Shown: positions 41,930 to 52,048 of the stretch, piece by piece
Layout: every line of letters begins with the position of its first letter
Position numbering within the stretch: position 1 is the first letter of the stretch
DNA from: Chryseosolibacter sp044507775
GTDB taxonomy: Bacteria; Bacteroidota; Bacteroidia; Cytophagales; Cyclobacteriaceae
Assembly (NCBI GenBank): GCA_044507775.1
Contig: JBIQIY010000009.1
Span: 1-64,000, forward strand
Reading direction: 5' to 3'
Length of the DNA: 64,000 bases
Program-made: the position numbers and the translations under genes
Notes under the pieces: model-generated
Seen by the model: the letters and a program-made list of their open reading frames with translations, nothing else
Told to the model about the DNA's origin: nothing
Database searches by the model: none

Positions 41930-44900
41930 TTAATCCTGCAGCTCTTTTTCCTTTGCTTTCGCTTCAGGACTTGTCAAAGCGTTGTACTCATCCTTATGAG
42001 TAACGATGATGTCGTTGAACTTCCGTTGACCTGTACCGGCCGGGATCAGGTGACCCACAATGACGTTCTCCTTCATACCCATCAACCAGTCAGTCTTGCC
42101 GCGAATCGCAGCCTCGCTTAACACCTTCGTCGTTTCCTGGAAGGATGCAGCTGACAGCCAGCTTTCAGTTTTCAAAGACGCCTGTGTAATACCCTGGAGG
42201 GTCGGCCTTGATACGGCTGCCAGCGCGTCGCGCACTTCAACCAGTTTCTGGTCATTCCTTCTCAGGACGGAGTTTTCGTCGCGGAATTCACGAGCCGTGA
42301 TGATCTGACCAGGCTTCATCGTCTTCGAATCACCGGCATCCACCACAACCTTCTTATCGATCACCGTGTCGTTCTCTTCGCGGAACACAAACTTGTCGAC
42401 GTATTCACCGGGCAGGAAGTTGGTATCTCCCGGATCGATGATCTCTACCTTCTGCATCATCTGGCTTACAATCGCCTCAATGTGCTTGTCGTTGATCTTC
42501 ACACCCTGAAGGCGATAAACCTCCTGGATTTCATTAACCAGGTATTCCTGAACGGCGGTAGGGCCCTTGATGAGCAGGATATCCGAAGGCGTGATGCTTC
42601 CATCCGACAGCGGTTGACCTGCTTTTACAAAGTCGTTGTCCTGAACCAGAATGTGCTTGGACAACGGCACCAGATAGCGCTTCTGTACGCCGTCGCGCGA
42701 TTCGATGAAGATCTCGCGATTACCGCGCTTGATTCCACCGTACGTCACCACACCGTCGATCTCGCTCACAACCGCAGGGTTGGAAGGATTCCGCGCTTCG
42801 AACAGTTCCGTAACACGCGGAAGACCACCGGTGATATCACGCGACTTACCCATCGTACGCGGGATCTTCGCTAACACCTGACCGGCTTTGATCTTCTCTC
42901 CTTCGTCGACCGCCAGGTGGGCGCCAACGGGAATATTATATCCTTTTGTATCGTTCTTGCCTTTTACAACCACCGCCGGGTTCTTGGTCTTATCGCGAGT
43001 GTCAGTGATCACTTTTTCACGGTGACCTGTCTGCTCATCGGATTCCTCCTTGAACGTCACACCTTCGATGATAGATTCATACTCGATGGTTCCGTCAAAT
43101 TCCGAAAGAATTACCGCGTTGTAAGGATCCCAGAAACACATCTCGTCTCCCTTTTCAACAGCCTGGCCATCCTTCACTTTCAGGAACGCGCCATAAGGAA
43201 CGTTGTTGGTGATCAGCACGCGACCTTTTTCCTTGTCGACAATTCTGATCTCGCCTGTACGACCCATAACCACCCGCACGGGTTTGTTGTCATTGTCAGT
43301 CGTATCAATTACACGGATACCTTCAAACTCGACAACGCCGGCGAACTTCGCTTTGATGTTCGCTTCGACCGCGATGTTTGAGGCAGTACCGCCCACGTGG
43401 AAGGTACGAAGCGTAAGCTGTGTACCCGGTTCACCTATGGACTGCGCCGCGATCACGCCGACCGCTTCACCTGTCTGTACCATCAAACCGGTTGACAGGT
43501 TGCGTCCGTAACATTTCGCACAACCGCCAATCTTGGATTCACAGGTAAGCAGCGAACGGATCTCCACTTCCTCAATGGCAGATTCTTCAATCTTCTTCGC
43601 GAGCTCGTCTGTGATCTCCTGGTTTGCGTCGATGATCATCTCCTCTGTCACCGGGTCATAGACCGCATGCACGGTCACACGTCCCACAATGCGTTCAGAC
43701 AAGTGCTCAACGATATCTTCGTTATCCTTAAGAGATGTAACTTTCAATCCGCGCAGCGTACCACAATCTTCTTCGGTGATGACGAGATCGTGGGCTACGT
43801 CAACCAACCTACGGGTGAGATATCCTGCATCCGCCGTCTTGAGGGCGGTATCTGCAAGACCTTTCCGCGCACCGTGGGTGGAAATAAAGTATTCCAACAC
43901 GTCGAGGCCTTCCTTAAAGTTCGACAGGATCGGGTTTTCAATAATGGAACCTACCGAACCCGCGAGATTCTTCTGTGGCTTGGCCATCAGACCGCGCATA
44001 CCGCCCAACTGACGGATCTGCTCCCTCGAACCACGCGCACCGGAGTGCATCATCATGTAGATCGAGTTGAAGCCCTGGTTATCCTCTTCCAACTGCTTCA
44101 TCAGCGTGTTGGTAAGCAGCGTATTGGTCCGCGTCCAGATGTCAATCACCTGGTTGTAGCGTTCGTTGTCGGTGATAAGACCCATCATGTAGTTGTTCCA
44201 TACGGCGTCAACTTCTTCCTGGGCATTTGCAACAAGCTTTTCCTTTTCTACCGGGATCTTCACATCGTTCAGACCCATAGACAATCCACCCTTGTAAGCC
44301 ATCTGGAATCCGAGGTCCTTGATATCATCGAGGAACTTGGCGGTTTTCGACAGACCTGCAAGCTTGAATACATCGGAGATAATGGTCTGAAGCTTCTTCT
44401 TCGTGAGAAGCTCATCCACAAAACCCACTTCCTCCGGCACATATTGGTTGAAAAGTACTCGTCCAACCACGGTTTCGATCTGCTTCGAAACAATCTTTCC
44501 GGATTGCCTGTCCCGTGTATTGACCCTTACCTTGATCATCGCGTGCTTGGAAACCTTGCCTTCATTGTAGGCAATGATTACTTCCTCCGCGGAAAAGAAT
44601 TTCCTTCCTTCGCCTTTGATGGGAACCTCTGGAGTTGTCTTCCTTCCCTTAGTCAGGTAGTAGAGTCCAAGGACCATGTCTTGAGAAGGCACGGTAATCG
44701 GGGCGCCGTTGGCAGGGTTCAGAATGTTGTGCGACGAGAGCATCAGCATGGATGCTTCGAGCACCGCTTCCTGTCCGAGCGGAACGTGCACCGCCATCTG
44801 GTCACCGTCGAAGTCAGCGTTGAACGCTGTACAAACGAGCGGGTGAAGCTGGATAGCTTTTCCTTCAATCAGCTTGGGCTGGAATGCCTGAATACCGAGT

Positions 44901-46234
44901 CTGTGAAGCGTAGGAGCGCGGTTCAGCAGAACCGGATGTCCTTTCAGCACATTCTCGAGAATATCCCAGATCACAGGATCTTTCCGGTCTACGATCTTCT
45001 TCGCAGACTTAACGGTCTTGACTATACCTCTCTCGATCAGCTTCCGGATAATGAACGGCTTGAATAATTCAGCCGCCATGTCTTTTGGCAGACCGCACTC
45101 ATGCAGTTTCAGTTCCGGGCCTACCACGATGACAGAGCGGCCTGAGTAGTCAACCCGCTTACCGAGAAGGTTCTGGCGGAAACGTCCCTGCTTGCCTTTC
45201 AGCATGTCGCTAAGAGATTTCAGAGCGCGGTTTCCATCGGAACGCACGGCGTTCACTTTGCGTGAGTTGTCGAACAGCGAGTCAACGGCTTCCTGCAGCA
45301 TACGCTTCTCGTTGCGAAGGATGACTTCAGGAGCTTTGATATCGATAAGCCTTTTCAGACGATTATTCCGGATAATCACACGGCGATAAAGGTCATTCAG
45401 ATCAGACGTTGCAAAACGACCGCCGTCCAACGGTACGAGTGGACGCAATTCCGGGGGAATAACGGGCACCATCTTGATGACCATCCACTCGGGCTTGTTC
45501 TCAATTCGCGTTCTGGCTTCGCGGAAAGCTTCTACGACCTTCAGGCGCTTCAGAGCCTCCGCCTTGCGCTGCTGCGATGTATCGGTTGCAGCCTGGTGGC
45601 GAAGTTCATATGAAAGCGAATCCAGCTCGGTTCTCGCAAGCAACATTTCCAGCGCTTCAGCGCCCATCTTGGCAATGAATTTCTTGGGATCGTTGTCATC
45701 GAGCAACTGGTTTTCGCGGGGAAGTTTGTCGACGATGTCGAGATATTCCTCTTCCGTCAGAAAGTCGAGGCGATTGATGCCGTCCTCTTCCTTCATCCCC
45801 GGCTGGATTACGACATAACGCTCGTAATAAATGATCTGGTCCAGCTTCTTCGTAGGCAGTCCGATCAAATAACCGATCTTGTTGGGAAGTGAGCGGAAGT
45901 ACCAGATATGCGCTACAGGCACGACGAGTTCAATGTGACCCATCCGCTCGCGCCTTACCTTCTTTTCCGTGACCTCTACGCCGCAACGGTCGCAGATAAT
46001 TCCCTTATAACGGATCCTTTTGTATTTACCACAATGACACTCCCAATCCTTCACGGGACCGAAAATCCGCTCGCAGAACAGACCTCCCATTTCAGGTTTG
46101 TAAGTTCTGTAGTTGATGGTCTCCGGCTGTGTCACCTCACCGTGGGAGCTCTCGAGAATAGATTCCGGAGAAGCCAGGCTGATGGTGATCTTGGAGAAAT
46201 CGTTGTTGATCTTCTTATTTTTTCTGAAAGACAT
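41930..46234 (-). CDS. rpoC: DNA-directed RNA polymerase subunit beta'
   Basis: The catalytic beta' subunit. The 1434 residues contain the first zinc site CHCGKYKRIRYKGIICDRCG near the N terminus, the lid/rudder and switch regions, and the active-site motif NADFDGDQMAVHVPL. They also contain the trigger-loop region (GARKGLADTALKTADAGYLT) and the second zinc site CESKIGGCAKCYGRN. Length is typical of the phylum. It lies 70 bp after rpoB. Confidence 0.99.
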   Translation of the reverse strand: MSFRKNKKINNDFSKITISLASPESILESSHGEVTQPETINYRTYKPEMGGLFCERIFGPVKDWECHCGKYKRIRYKGIICDRCGVEVTEKKVRRERMGHIELVVPVAHIWYFRSLPNKIGYLIGLPTKKLDQIIYYERYVVIQPGMKEEDGINRLDFLTEEEYLDIVDKLPRENQLLDDNDPKKFIAKMGAEALEMLLARTELDSLSYELRHQAATDTSQQRKAEALKRLKVVEAFREARTRIENKPEWMVIKMVPVIPPELRPLVPLDGGRFATSDLNDLYRRVIIRNNRLKRLIDIKAPEVILRNEKRMLQEAVDSLFDNSRKVNAVRSDGNRALKSLSDMLKGKQGRFRQNLLGKRVDYSGRSVIVVGPELKLHECGLPKDMAAELFKPFIIRKLIERGIVKTVKSAKKIVDRKDPVIWDILENVLKGHPVLLNRAPTLHRLGIQAFQPKLIEGKAIQLHPLVCTAFNADFDGDQMAVHVPLGQEAVLEASMLMLSSHNILNPANGAPITVPSQDMVLGLYYLTKGRKTTPEVPIKGEGRKFFSAEEVIIAYNEGKVSKHAMIKVRVNTRDRQSGKIVSKQIETVVGRVLFNQYVPEEVGFVDELLTKKKLQTIISDVFKLAGLSKTAKFLDDIKDLGFQMAYKGGLSMGLNDVKIPVEKEKLVANAQEEVDAVWNNYMMGLITDNERYNQVIDIWTRTNTLLTNTLMKQLEEDNQGFNSIYMMMHSGARGSREQIRQLGGMRGLMAKPQKNLAGSVGSIIENPILSNFKEGLDVLEYFISTHGARKGLADTALKTADAGYLTRRLVDVAHDLVITEEDCGTLRGLKVTSLKDNEDIVEHLSERIVGRVTVHAVYDPVTEEMIIDANQEITDELAKKIEESAIEEVEIRSLLTCESKIGGCAKCYGRNLSTGLMVQTGEAVGVIAAQSIGEPGTQLTLRTFHVGGTASNIAVEANIKAKFAGVVEFEGIRVIDTTDNDNKPVRVVMGRTGEIRIVDKEKGRVLITNNVPYGAFLKVKDGQAVEKGDEMCFWDPYNAVILSEFDGTIEYESIIEGVTFKEESDEQTGHREKVITDTRDKTKNPAVVVKGKNDTKGYNIPVGAHLAVDEGEKIKAGQVLAKIPRTMGKSRDITGGLPRVTELFEARNPSNPAVVSEIDGVVTYGGIKRGNREIFIESRDGVQKRYLVPLSKHILVQDNDFVKAGQPLSDGSITPSDILLIKGPTAVQEYLVNEIQEVYRLQGVKINDKHIEAIVSQMMQKVEIIDPGDTNFLPGEYVDKFVFREENDTVIDKKVVVDAGDSKTMKPGQIITAREFRDENSVLRRNDQKLVEVRDALAAVSRPTLQGITQASLKTESWLSAASFQETTKVLSEAAIRGKTDWLMGMKENVIVGHLIPAGTGQRKFNDIIVTHKDEYNALTSPEAKAKEKELQD

Positions 46235-46304
46235 ATTCTAAGTTTTCAGTTGTTTAGTACTCCTTTTAATCGAAAGATGTGCCGCGCGCCTGCGCCGTTC
46301 ATCG

Positions 46305-49300
46305 TCAGTCCATCGTGATCTCCAGCGCGAGGCCTCGTAACTCGTGAACCAATACGTTGAATGATTCAGGAATATTAGGCTTGCGCATGTTTTCTCCTTT
46401 CACAATGGCCTCATAAGCTTTTGCACGGCCGATCACATCATCCGACTTGATAGTGAGGATCTCCTGCAGGATATGAGAAGCGCCGAATGCCTCGATCGCC
46501 CAGACCTCCATCTCTCCGAAACGCTGGCCACCGAACTGGGCTTTACCACCCAACGGCTGCTGCGTGATGAGCGAATAGGGCCCGATTGAACGCGCGTGCA
46601 TCTTGTCATCCACAAGGTGACCGAGCTTCAGCATGTATGCGATCCCGACTGTAACAGGCTGATCGAATTTCTCTCCTGTGAGTCCGTCGTAGAGGTACGT
46701 TCTTCCATATTCCGGAAGTCCAGCTTCCTTCAACTCTTTCTGCACATCTTCGAGCGATGCGCCATCAAAGATCGGTGTCGCATATTTTCTGTTCAGCTTC
46801 AGGCCGGCCCATGCGAGCACAGTCTCATAGATCTGACCCAGGTTCATACGCGAAGGTACGCCCAACGGGTTCAGACAGATATCCACCGGCGTGCCGTCTT
46901 CAAGGAAAGGCATGTCCTCCTCGCGCACGATACGCGCGACAACACCTTTGTTCCCGTGACGACCAGCCATCTTGTCGCCGACCTTCAGCTTCCGCTTCTT
47001 GGCGACATAGACTTTTGCCAGCTGCACAATTCCCGTCGGCAACTCATCGCCAACCTCCAGCGTGAACCGCTCGCGTTTGAAATCACCCGCATAGTTGTTG
47101 CGTTTCGTGAGATAGTTCTTCACTGTTTGCGCAATCAGCTCGTTCGTGTGCTCATCCGATGTCCAATTTTCAAGGCTGACATCCGCAATGAGGTTCACTT
47201 CCTCGGCGACGTTGTAATTGCTCTCGTCACGATAGATATTCTTATCCGGGAAGAGATTATTCTCGATCACTTTGGCGCTGAACTTCACGCCCTTGCTCAC
47301 CAGTTCGTCACCGAACTTGTGCTTCACCCCATTGCTGGTCTTTCCGTTCAGCAAGGCCGAAAGCTTCTTGATCATCTCGTCGCGGAGCTCCGTAAGGTTC
47401 TTGCTGTATTTATTCTTAAGCGCATCGAGTTCCTTCTTCGACTTGCTGCGGACATCCTTGTCGCGCTTCGGTCTTGAAAATAACTTCGTATCGATAACAA
47501 CACCTTTCAGCGATGGCGGCGCCTTGAGGGAAGCATCCTTCACATCGCCTGCCTTGTCTCCAAAGATGGCGCGCAAAAGCTTCTCTTCCGGCGTGGGATC
47601 CGTTTCGCCTTTCGGCGTGATCTTGCCGATGAGGATATCCCCTTCTTTCACCTCTGCACCGATGCGGATGATACCATTCTCATCGAGATGCTTAACCGCT
47701 TCCTCGCTCACGTTCGGTATTTCAGACGTTAGCTCCTCTTCACCGCGCTTGGTGTCCCGCACTTCGAGTTCAAACTCTTCGATGTGGATCGAGGTGTAAA
47801 TGTCGTCGCGAACAACCCGCTCGGAAATGACGATCGCATCTTCGAAGTTATATCCCTGCCAGGGCATGTAGGCCACGAGCAGGTTGCGGCCCAGGGCGAG
47901 CTCGCCATCCTGGGTTGCATAACCCTCGCAGAGCGGCTGTCCTTTTACCACCTTTTCACCTTTTCTTACCAGCGGTGTCAGGTTGATGCAAGTATCCTGG
48001 TTCGTCCTTCTGAACTTGATCAGATTATAGGTCTTGAATTCGTCGTCGAAGCTTACGAGTCTCTGTTCGTCGCTCACTTCGTATTTGACAGTGATCTTCT
48101 TGGCATCCACGCTGTCGACAACACCGTTGCCTTCCGCCAGGATGAGCGCGCGTGAATCCAGCGCAACCTGTCCTTCCAGACCGGTTCCGACAATGGGCGC
48201 TTCCGGACGCATAAGCGGCACGGCCTGGCGCTGCATGTTCGATCCCATGAGGGCGCGGTTCGCATCGTCGTGTTCCAGGAACGGAATCAGAGACGCCGCT
48301 ACCGACACAATCTGGTTCGGCGCGATGTCCATGTACTTGAGATCCTTCGGCTCCACTACGGGGAAGTCACCCTCAAAACGGGATTTGATCTTCTCCTCAA
48401 TGAATTCGCCGCTGGCCTTGATCTGGACATTAGCTTGCGCGATATAGTTGGTATCTTCTTCTTCCGCGGTCAGATAAATGACCGGGTCTTTAACTTTCAC
48501 TTTTCCATTTTCGATCTTCCGGTACGGCGTCTCAATAAAGCCCATCTTGTTCACTTTCGCGTGAACGCAAAGCGACGAGATCAGACCGATGTTCGGCCCT
48601 TCCGGAGTTTCAATGGTACAAAGACGACCGTAGTGCGTATAGTGAACGTCGCGCACTTCAAAGCCAGCACGTTCGCGTGAGAGACCGCCTGGACCGAGCG
48701 CAGACATCCTCCTCTTGTGCGTTATCTCGGCCAGCGGATTCGTCTGATCCATGAACTGGGAGAGCTGGTTCGTTCCAAAGAACGAGTTGATCACAGAGGA
48801 TAACGTGCGGGCATTGATGAGATCAACGGGTTTGAAGTCCTCATTGTCGCGCACATTCATTCTTTCCTTGATGGTCCGGGCCATACGGGCGAGACCTACG
48901 CCAAACTGGGAGTACAACTGCTCACCCACCGTTCTTACACGGCGGTTGCTCAGGTGGTCGATGTCATCAACAACGGCTTTGGAGTTGATGAGGCCAATCA
49001 GGTACTTGACGATGAGGATAATATCCTCCTTGGTCAGCACGCGCTGATCGTAGCCCAGATCGAGGCCAAGTTTTTTGTTGATCCGGTAGCGTCCCACTTC
49101 TCCGAGATCATAGCGCTTTTCACTGAAGAAAAGACTCTGGATGATATCGCGGGCGGTTTGCTCGTCGGGCGCCTCCGTATTCCGGAGCTGCCGGTAAATA
49201 TATTCTACAGCCTCCTTTTCGGAGTTTGAAGTATCCTTGGCCAGAGTGTTGAAGATGATGTTGTAGTCGGCGATGTTGATATCATCGCGGTGAAGGATAA

Positions 49301-50177
49301 TAGACTTCACCCCTGAATCTATGATGATATCCACGTCTTCCGCTTCGATAACGTGATCCCGTTCCAGCAGCACTTCGTTCCGGTCGATTGACACGACTTC
49401 TCCGGTATCTTCGTCGACGAAGTCTTCCGTCCAGGTCTTGAGAACCCGTGCGGCAAGCTTGCGTCCCGTGATTTTCTTCAGCGTATTCTTGTTGGCTTCA
49501 ACCTCTTCGGATAATCCGAACAGGTCGAGTATGTCCTTGTCAGAGCCATAACCGATTGCACGGAGCAGGGTCGTGACGGGAAATTTCTTCTTCCGGTCGA
49601 TATACGCGTACATGACGGCGTTAACGTCCGTTGCAAATTCTATCCAGGATCCCTTGAAGGGTATGATCCGGGCGGAATACAGTTTCGTTCCATTCGTGTG
49701 CTTGCTCATCGCGAAGAACACGCCCGGCGAACGGTGAAGTTGCGACACGATCACGCGCTCAGCGCCGTTGATCACAAACGACCCTTTCTCCGTCATGTAG
49801 GGGATGTTCCCCAGGAAAACTTCCTGTTCGATGGTCTCGAAATCCTCGTTATCCTCATCGTTGCAGGTAAGCCGCAGTTTCGCCTTCAGCGGAACCGAGA
49901 AAGTCAGGCCGCGGTCGATGCACTCGTCTACATTGTATTTCGGAGGATCGATGGTGTAGTCGACAAACTCAAGCACAAAGTTTTCGCGCGAGTCACTAAT
50001 AGGAAAGTTCTCTGCAAAAACCTTGTAAAGACCTTCGTTTTGTCTTTTTTCCGCCGGCGTTTCTATCTGTAAAAAATCTTTGAAAGACTGGAGTTGAAGA
50101 TCCAGAAAATCAGGGTAGTCGAGGATTTTCTCAATGGATGAGAAATCGATTCGACCATTATTACTCTTCTTTGCCAA
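46305..50177 (-). CDS. rpoB: DNA-directed RNA polymerase subunit beta
   Basis: The 1290-residue beta subunit, of the length usual for Bacteroidota. The rifampicin-binding region reads QLSQFMDQTNPLAEITHKRR then MSALGPGG, with the wild-type residues at the main contact positions (Gln, Asp, His, Arg and Ser). Other blocks are GHLVDDKMHARSIGPYSLIT and GQRFGEMEVWAIEAFGASHI. The 193-bp gap before it, after rplL, holds a structured hairpin. Confidence 0.99.
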   Translation of the reverse strand: MAKKSNNGRIDFSSIEKILDYPDFLDLQLQSFKDFLQIETPAEKRQNEGLYKVFAENFPISDSRENFVLEFVDYTIDPPKYNVDECIDRGLTFSVPLKAKLRLTCNDEDNEDFETIEQEVFLGNIPYMTEKGSFVINGAERVIVSQLHRSPGVFFAMSKHTNGTKLYSARIIPFKGSWIEFATDVNAVMYAYIDRKKKFPVTTLLRAIGYGSDKDILDLFGLSEEVEANKNTLKKITGRKLAARVLKTWTEDFVDEDTGEVVSIDRNEVLLERDHVIEAEDVDIIIDSGVKSIILHRDDINIADYNIIFNTLAKDTSNSEKEAVEYIYRQLRNTEAPDEQTARDIIQSLFFSEKRYDLGEVGRYRINKKLGLDLGYDQRVLTKEDIILIVKYLIGLINSKAVVDDIDHLSNRRVRTVGEQLYSQFGVGLARMARTIKERMNVRDNEDFKPVDLINARTLSSVINSFFGTNQLSQFMDQTNPLAEITHKRRMSALGPGGLSRERAGFEVRDVHYTHYGRLCTIETPEGPNIGLISSLCVHAKVNKMGFIETPYRKIENGKVKVKDPVIYLTAEEEDTNYIAQANVQIKASGEFIEEKIKSRFEGDFPVVEPKDLKYMDIAPNQIVSVAASLIPFLEHDDANRALMGSNMQRQAVPLMRPEAPIVGTGLEGQVALDSRALILAEGNGVVDSVDAKKITVKYEVSDEQRLVSFDDEFKTYNLIKFRRTNQDTCINLTPLVRKGEKVVKGQPLCEGYATQDGELALGRNLLVAYMPWQGYNFEDAIVISERVVRDDIYTSIHIEEFELEVRDTKRGEEELTSEIPNVSEEAVKHLDENGIIRIGAEVKEGDILIGKITPKGETDPTPEEKLLRAIFGDKAGDVKDASLKAPPSLKGVVIDTKLFSRPKRDKDVRSKSKKELDALKNKYSKNLTELRDEMIKKLSALLNGKTSNGVKHKFGDELVSKGVKFSAKVIENNLFPDKNIYRDESNYNVAEEVNLIADVSLENWTSDEHTNELIAQTVKNYLTKRNNYAGDFKRERFTLEVGDELPTGIVQLAKVYVAKKRKLKVGDKMAGRHGNKGVVARIVREEDMPFLEDGTPVDICLNPLGVPSRMNLGQIYETVLAWAGLKLNRKYATPIFDGASLEDVQKELKEAGLPEYGRTYLYDGLTGEKFDQPVTVGIAYMLKLGHLVDDKMHARSIGPYSLITQQPLGGKAQFGGQRFGEMEVWAIEAFGASHILQEILTIKSDDVIGRAKAYEAIVKGENMRKPNIPESFNVLVHELRGLALEITMD

Positions 50178-50272
50178 GGTGTGTGTCGTTTTAGGTGATA
50201 AATCCTGGACTAGAACAATTGTGCGCAGTCAGTAAGTTCTCAGTTCAGAGGGCCACAGGGCATAAATAGGGA

Positions 50273-50332
50273 TAGACCCCGTCTCATTCTACCGCCGTTT
50301 TCACAGCGGAATCGAACCAGACACGGGGTCTA
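50273..50332 (-). promoter_or_regulatory. Structured hairpin in the rplL-rpoB spacer
   Basis: Perfect 10-bp arms TAGACCCCGT (50273-50282) and ACGGGGTCTA (50323-50332) enclose an inner stem CCGC/GCGG (50292-50295, 50306-50309). On the minus strand the structure is followed by rpoB about 95 bp later. In E. coli this spacer holds an attenuator and an RNase III site, so a similar function is a reasonable guess. It may also be a mobile palindrome. Confidence 0.65.
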
Positions 50333-50370
50333 ACCGAAGCTTTCAGAGAAAATATTTCCTCTCAAGAAGA

Positions 50371-50751
50371 TTATTTCAATTCAACTTCGGCACCGGCCTC
50401 ACTAAGTTGTTTCTTAAGGTTCTCAGCTTCGTCCTTAGGCAAGCCTTCTTTGATGGTTTTAGGGGCACCGTCAACCATGTCTTTGGCTTCTTTCAAACCA
50501 AGACCTGTCAGTTCTTTAACCAACTTCACGATCTGAAGTTTGTTTGCGCCAGCAGCCTTCAGGACAACGTCGAAGTTAGTCTTTTCTTCAGCAGCAGCTC
50601 CGCCACCAGCTCCTGCAGCAGGACCAGCAACAGCTACAGCAGCGGCTGCAGGTTCAATGCCATAAGTTTCCTTCAAGTAAGAAGCTAATTCATTAACTTC
50701 TTTAACGGTGAGTTCAACGAGTTGATCTCCAAGAGCTTTTATATCAGCCAT
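50371..50751 (-). CDS. rplL: 50S ribosomal protein L7/L12
   Basis: The stalk protein that recruits translation GTPases. The 126 residues have the N-terminal dimerisation part (LGDQLVELTVKEVNELASYL), an Ala/Gly hinge (AAAAVAVAGPAAGAGGGAAA) and the C-terminal factor-binding domain (ELTGLGLKEAKDMVDGAPKT). Confidence 0.98.
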   Translation of the reverse strand: MADIKALGDQLVELTVKEVNELASYLKETYGIEPAAAAVAVAGPAAGAGGGAAAEEKTNFDVVLKAAGANKLQIVKLVKELTGLGLKEAKDMVDGAPKTIKEGLPKDEAENLKKQLSEAGAEVELK

Positions 50752-50790
50752 TTTTATAAAATTTAATTGATTCAGGATTCTTTAATTGAT

Positions 50791-51327
50791 TTAAGATTTG
50801 TTGTTGCGTTCTTCCAGCGCTTTCACCAGGCCTGCAACGGTATGCTTACCACTCAACAGAGCAGAGATAACATTCTTGGCAGGTGATTGCAGCAGAGCGA
50901 TAACATCGCCAATGAGCTCGTTCTTCGATTTGAGCTCGCTGAGCATAGCGAGGTTTTCGTCTCCGATGTAGATGGAAGCGTCGATGGAAGCGCCCTTCAG
51001 TACCGGCTTGCCCTCCATTTTCGTACGGAATTCACGAATAACCTTTGCGGGAATATTGCCGGTCTCTTTGGAGAAAATCACTCCTGAAAAACCGTTCAAC
51101 ACGCCAAACAAAGACGAAAAATCCGTACCCTCTTGTTTTTCAAGGGCTTTGCGAATCAGGGTGTTCTTGTAGACCCTGTACTCCACGCCGCTCTTGTAGC
51201 ACATCCTTCTGAATGAATTCACTTCCGCAACGGTAAAACCGGATGCGTCCGTGATATAGAAGTGAGGGTTGTTGGCAAACTTCTCGGACAGCTCTTCGAT
51301 AATATTAGCTTTTTCTTCTCTGGTCAT
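50791..51327 (-). CDS. rplJ: 50S ribosomal protein L10
   Basis: L10 anchors L7/L12 dimers to the ribosome. The 178 residues include MTREEKANIIEELSEKFAN, ITDASGFTVAEVNSFRRMCY and a C-terminal helix ending VAGLVKALEERNNKS. Only 11 bp separate it from rplA, so there is no room for an E. coli-style L10 leader directly before it. Confidence 0.97.
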   Translation of the reverse strand: MTREEKANIIEELSEKFANNPHFYITDASGFTVAEVNSFRRMCYKSGVEYRVYKNTLIRKALEKQEGTDFSSLFGVLNGFSGVIFSKETGNIPAKVIREFRTKMEGKPVLKGASIDASIYIGDENLAMLSELKSKNELIGDVIALLQSPAKNVISALLSGKHTVAGLVKALEERNNKS

Positions 51328-51338
51328 TGTTTTAAAAT

Positions 51339-52040
51339 CTAAATACCAGCAATTGAATTCGCGTCAACCGTAACCCCAGGGCTCATGGTGGTAGAAAGGG
51401 TGATGCTTCGGAAGTAAGCGCCCTTCGCCGAGGCTGGTTTTAGCTTGGCCAACGTTTGGATCATCTCTGCCGCATTGTCCCGGATCGCATCGACCGAGAA
51501 GGAAGCTTTTCCAATACCAACATGAATGATACCTTGTTTATCAATTTTGAAGTCGATCTTGCCGGCTTTCACTTCTTTCACGGCCTTCCCGACTTCGAGC
51601 GTAACAGTTCCTGATTTAGGGTTGGGCATCAGTCCGCGCGGACCCAGCACTTTGCCGAGCTTACCGACTTTTGCCATAACGGTGGGGGTACAGATGATAA
51701 CATCGATATCCGTCCAGCCGCCTTCAATTTTCTGGATATAATCGTCCAGACCGACGTGGTCTGCACCCGCGTCTTTCGCTTCCTGATGCTTGTCAGGAGT
51801 AGCCAGCACGAGTACACGAACCGTTTTTCCGATACCATGTGGCAGCGACACAACACCGCGGACCATCTGGTCAGATTTTTTTGGATCAACGCCCAGGCGA
51901 ATGTCGAGGTCTACTGAGGAGTCGAACTTCGTGAACGTGATGTCCTTGATAACCTTTGCAGCTTCTTCGAGCGTGTAGGCTTTCTCGGGACTGTATTTCG
52001 ATAAAACAGCTTTTCTGTTTTTTGAGATTCTCTTTGCCAT
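51339..52040 (-). CDS. rplA: 50S ribosomal protein L1
   Basis: L1 forms the mobile stalk by the E site. The 233 residues include MAKRISKNRKAVLSKYSPEK, KSDQMVRGVVSLPHGIGKTV, LGPRGLMPNPKSGTVT and KIDFKIDKQGIIHVGIGKAS. It follows rplK by 8 bp. Confidence 0.98.
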   Translation of the reverse strand: MAKRISKNRKAVLSKYSPEKAYTLEEAAKVIKDITFTKFDSSVDLDIRLGVDPKKSDQMVRGVVSLPHGIGKTVRVLVLATPDKHQEAKDAGADHVGLDDYIQKIEGGWTDIDVIICTPTVMAKVGKLGKVLGPRGLMPNPKSGTVTLEVGKAVKEVKAGKIDFKIDKQGIIHVGIGKASFSVDAIRDNAAEMIQTLAKLKPASAKGAYFRSITLSTTMSPGVTVDANSIAGI

Positions 52041-52048
52041 TGTATTAG

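Noticed and set aside
43667..45067. 466-residue plus-strand frame opposite rpoC
   Set aside because: Antisense to a strongly conserved gene, without motifs; open by composition only.
50273..50332. tRNA-like element in the rplL-rpoB spacer (GGTTCGATTCC resembles a T arm)
   Set aside because: No acceptor, D or anticodon arms can be drawn; treated as a hairpin.
51328..51338. L10 autoregulatory leader before rplJ
   Set aside because: Only 11 bp separate rplA and rplJ; no room for the structure.
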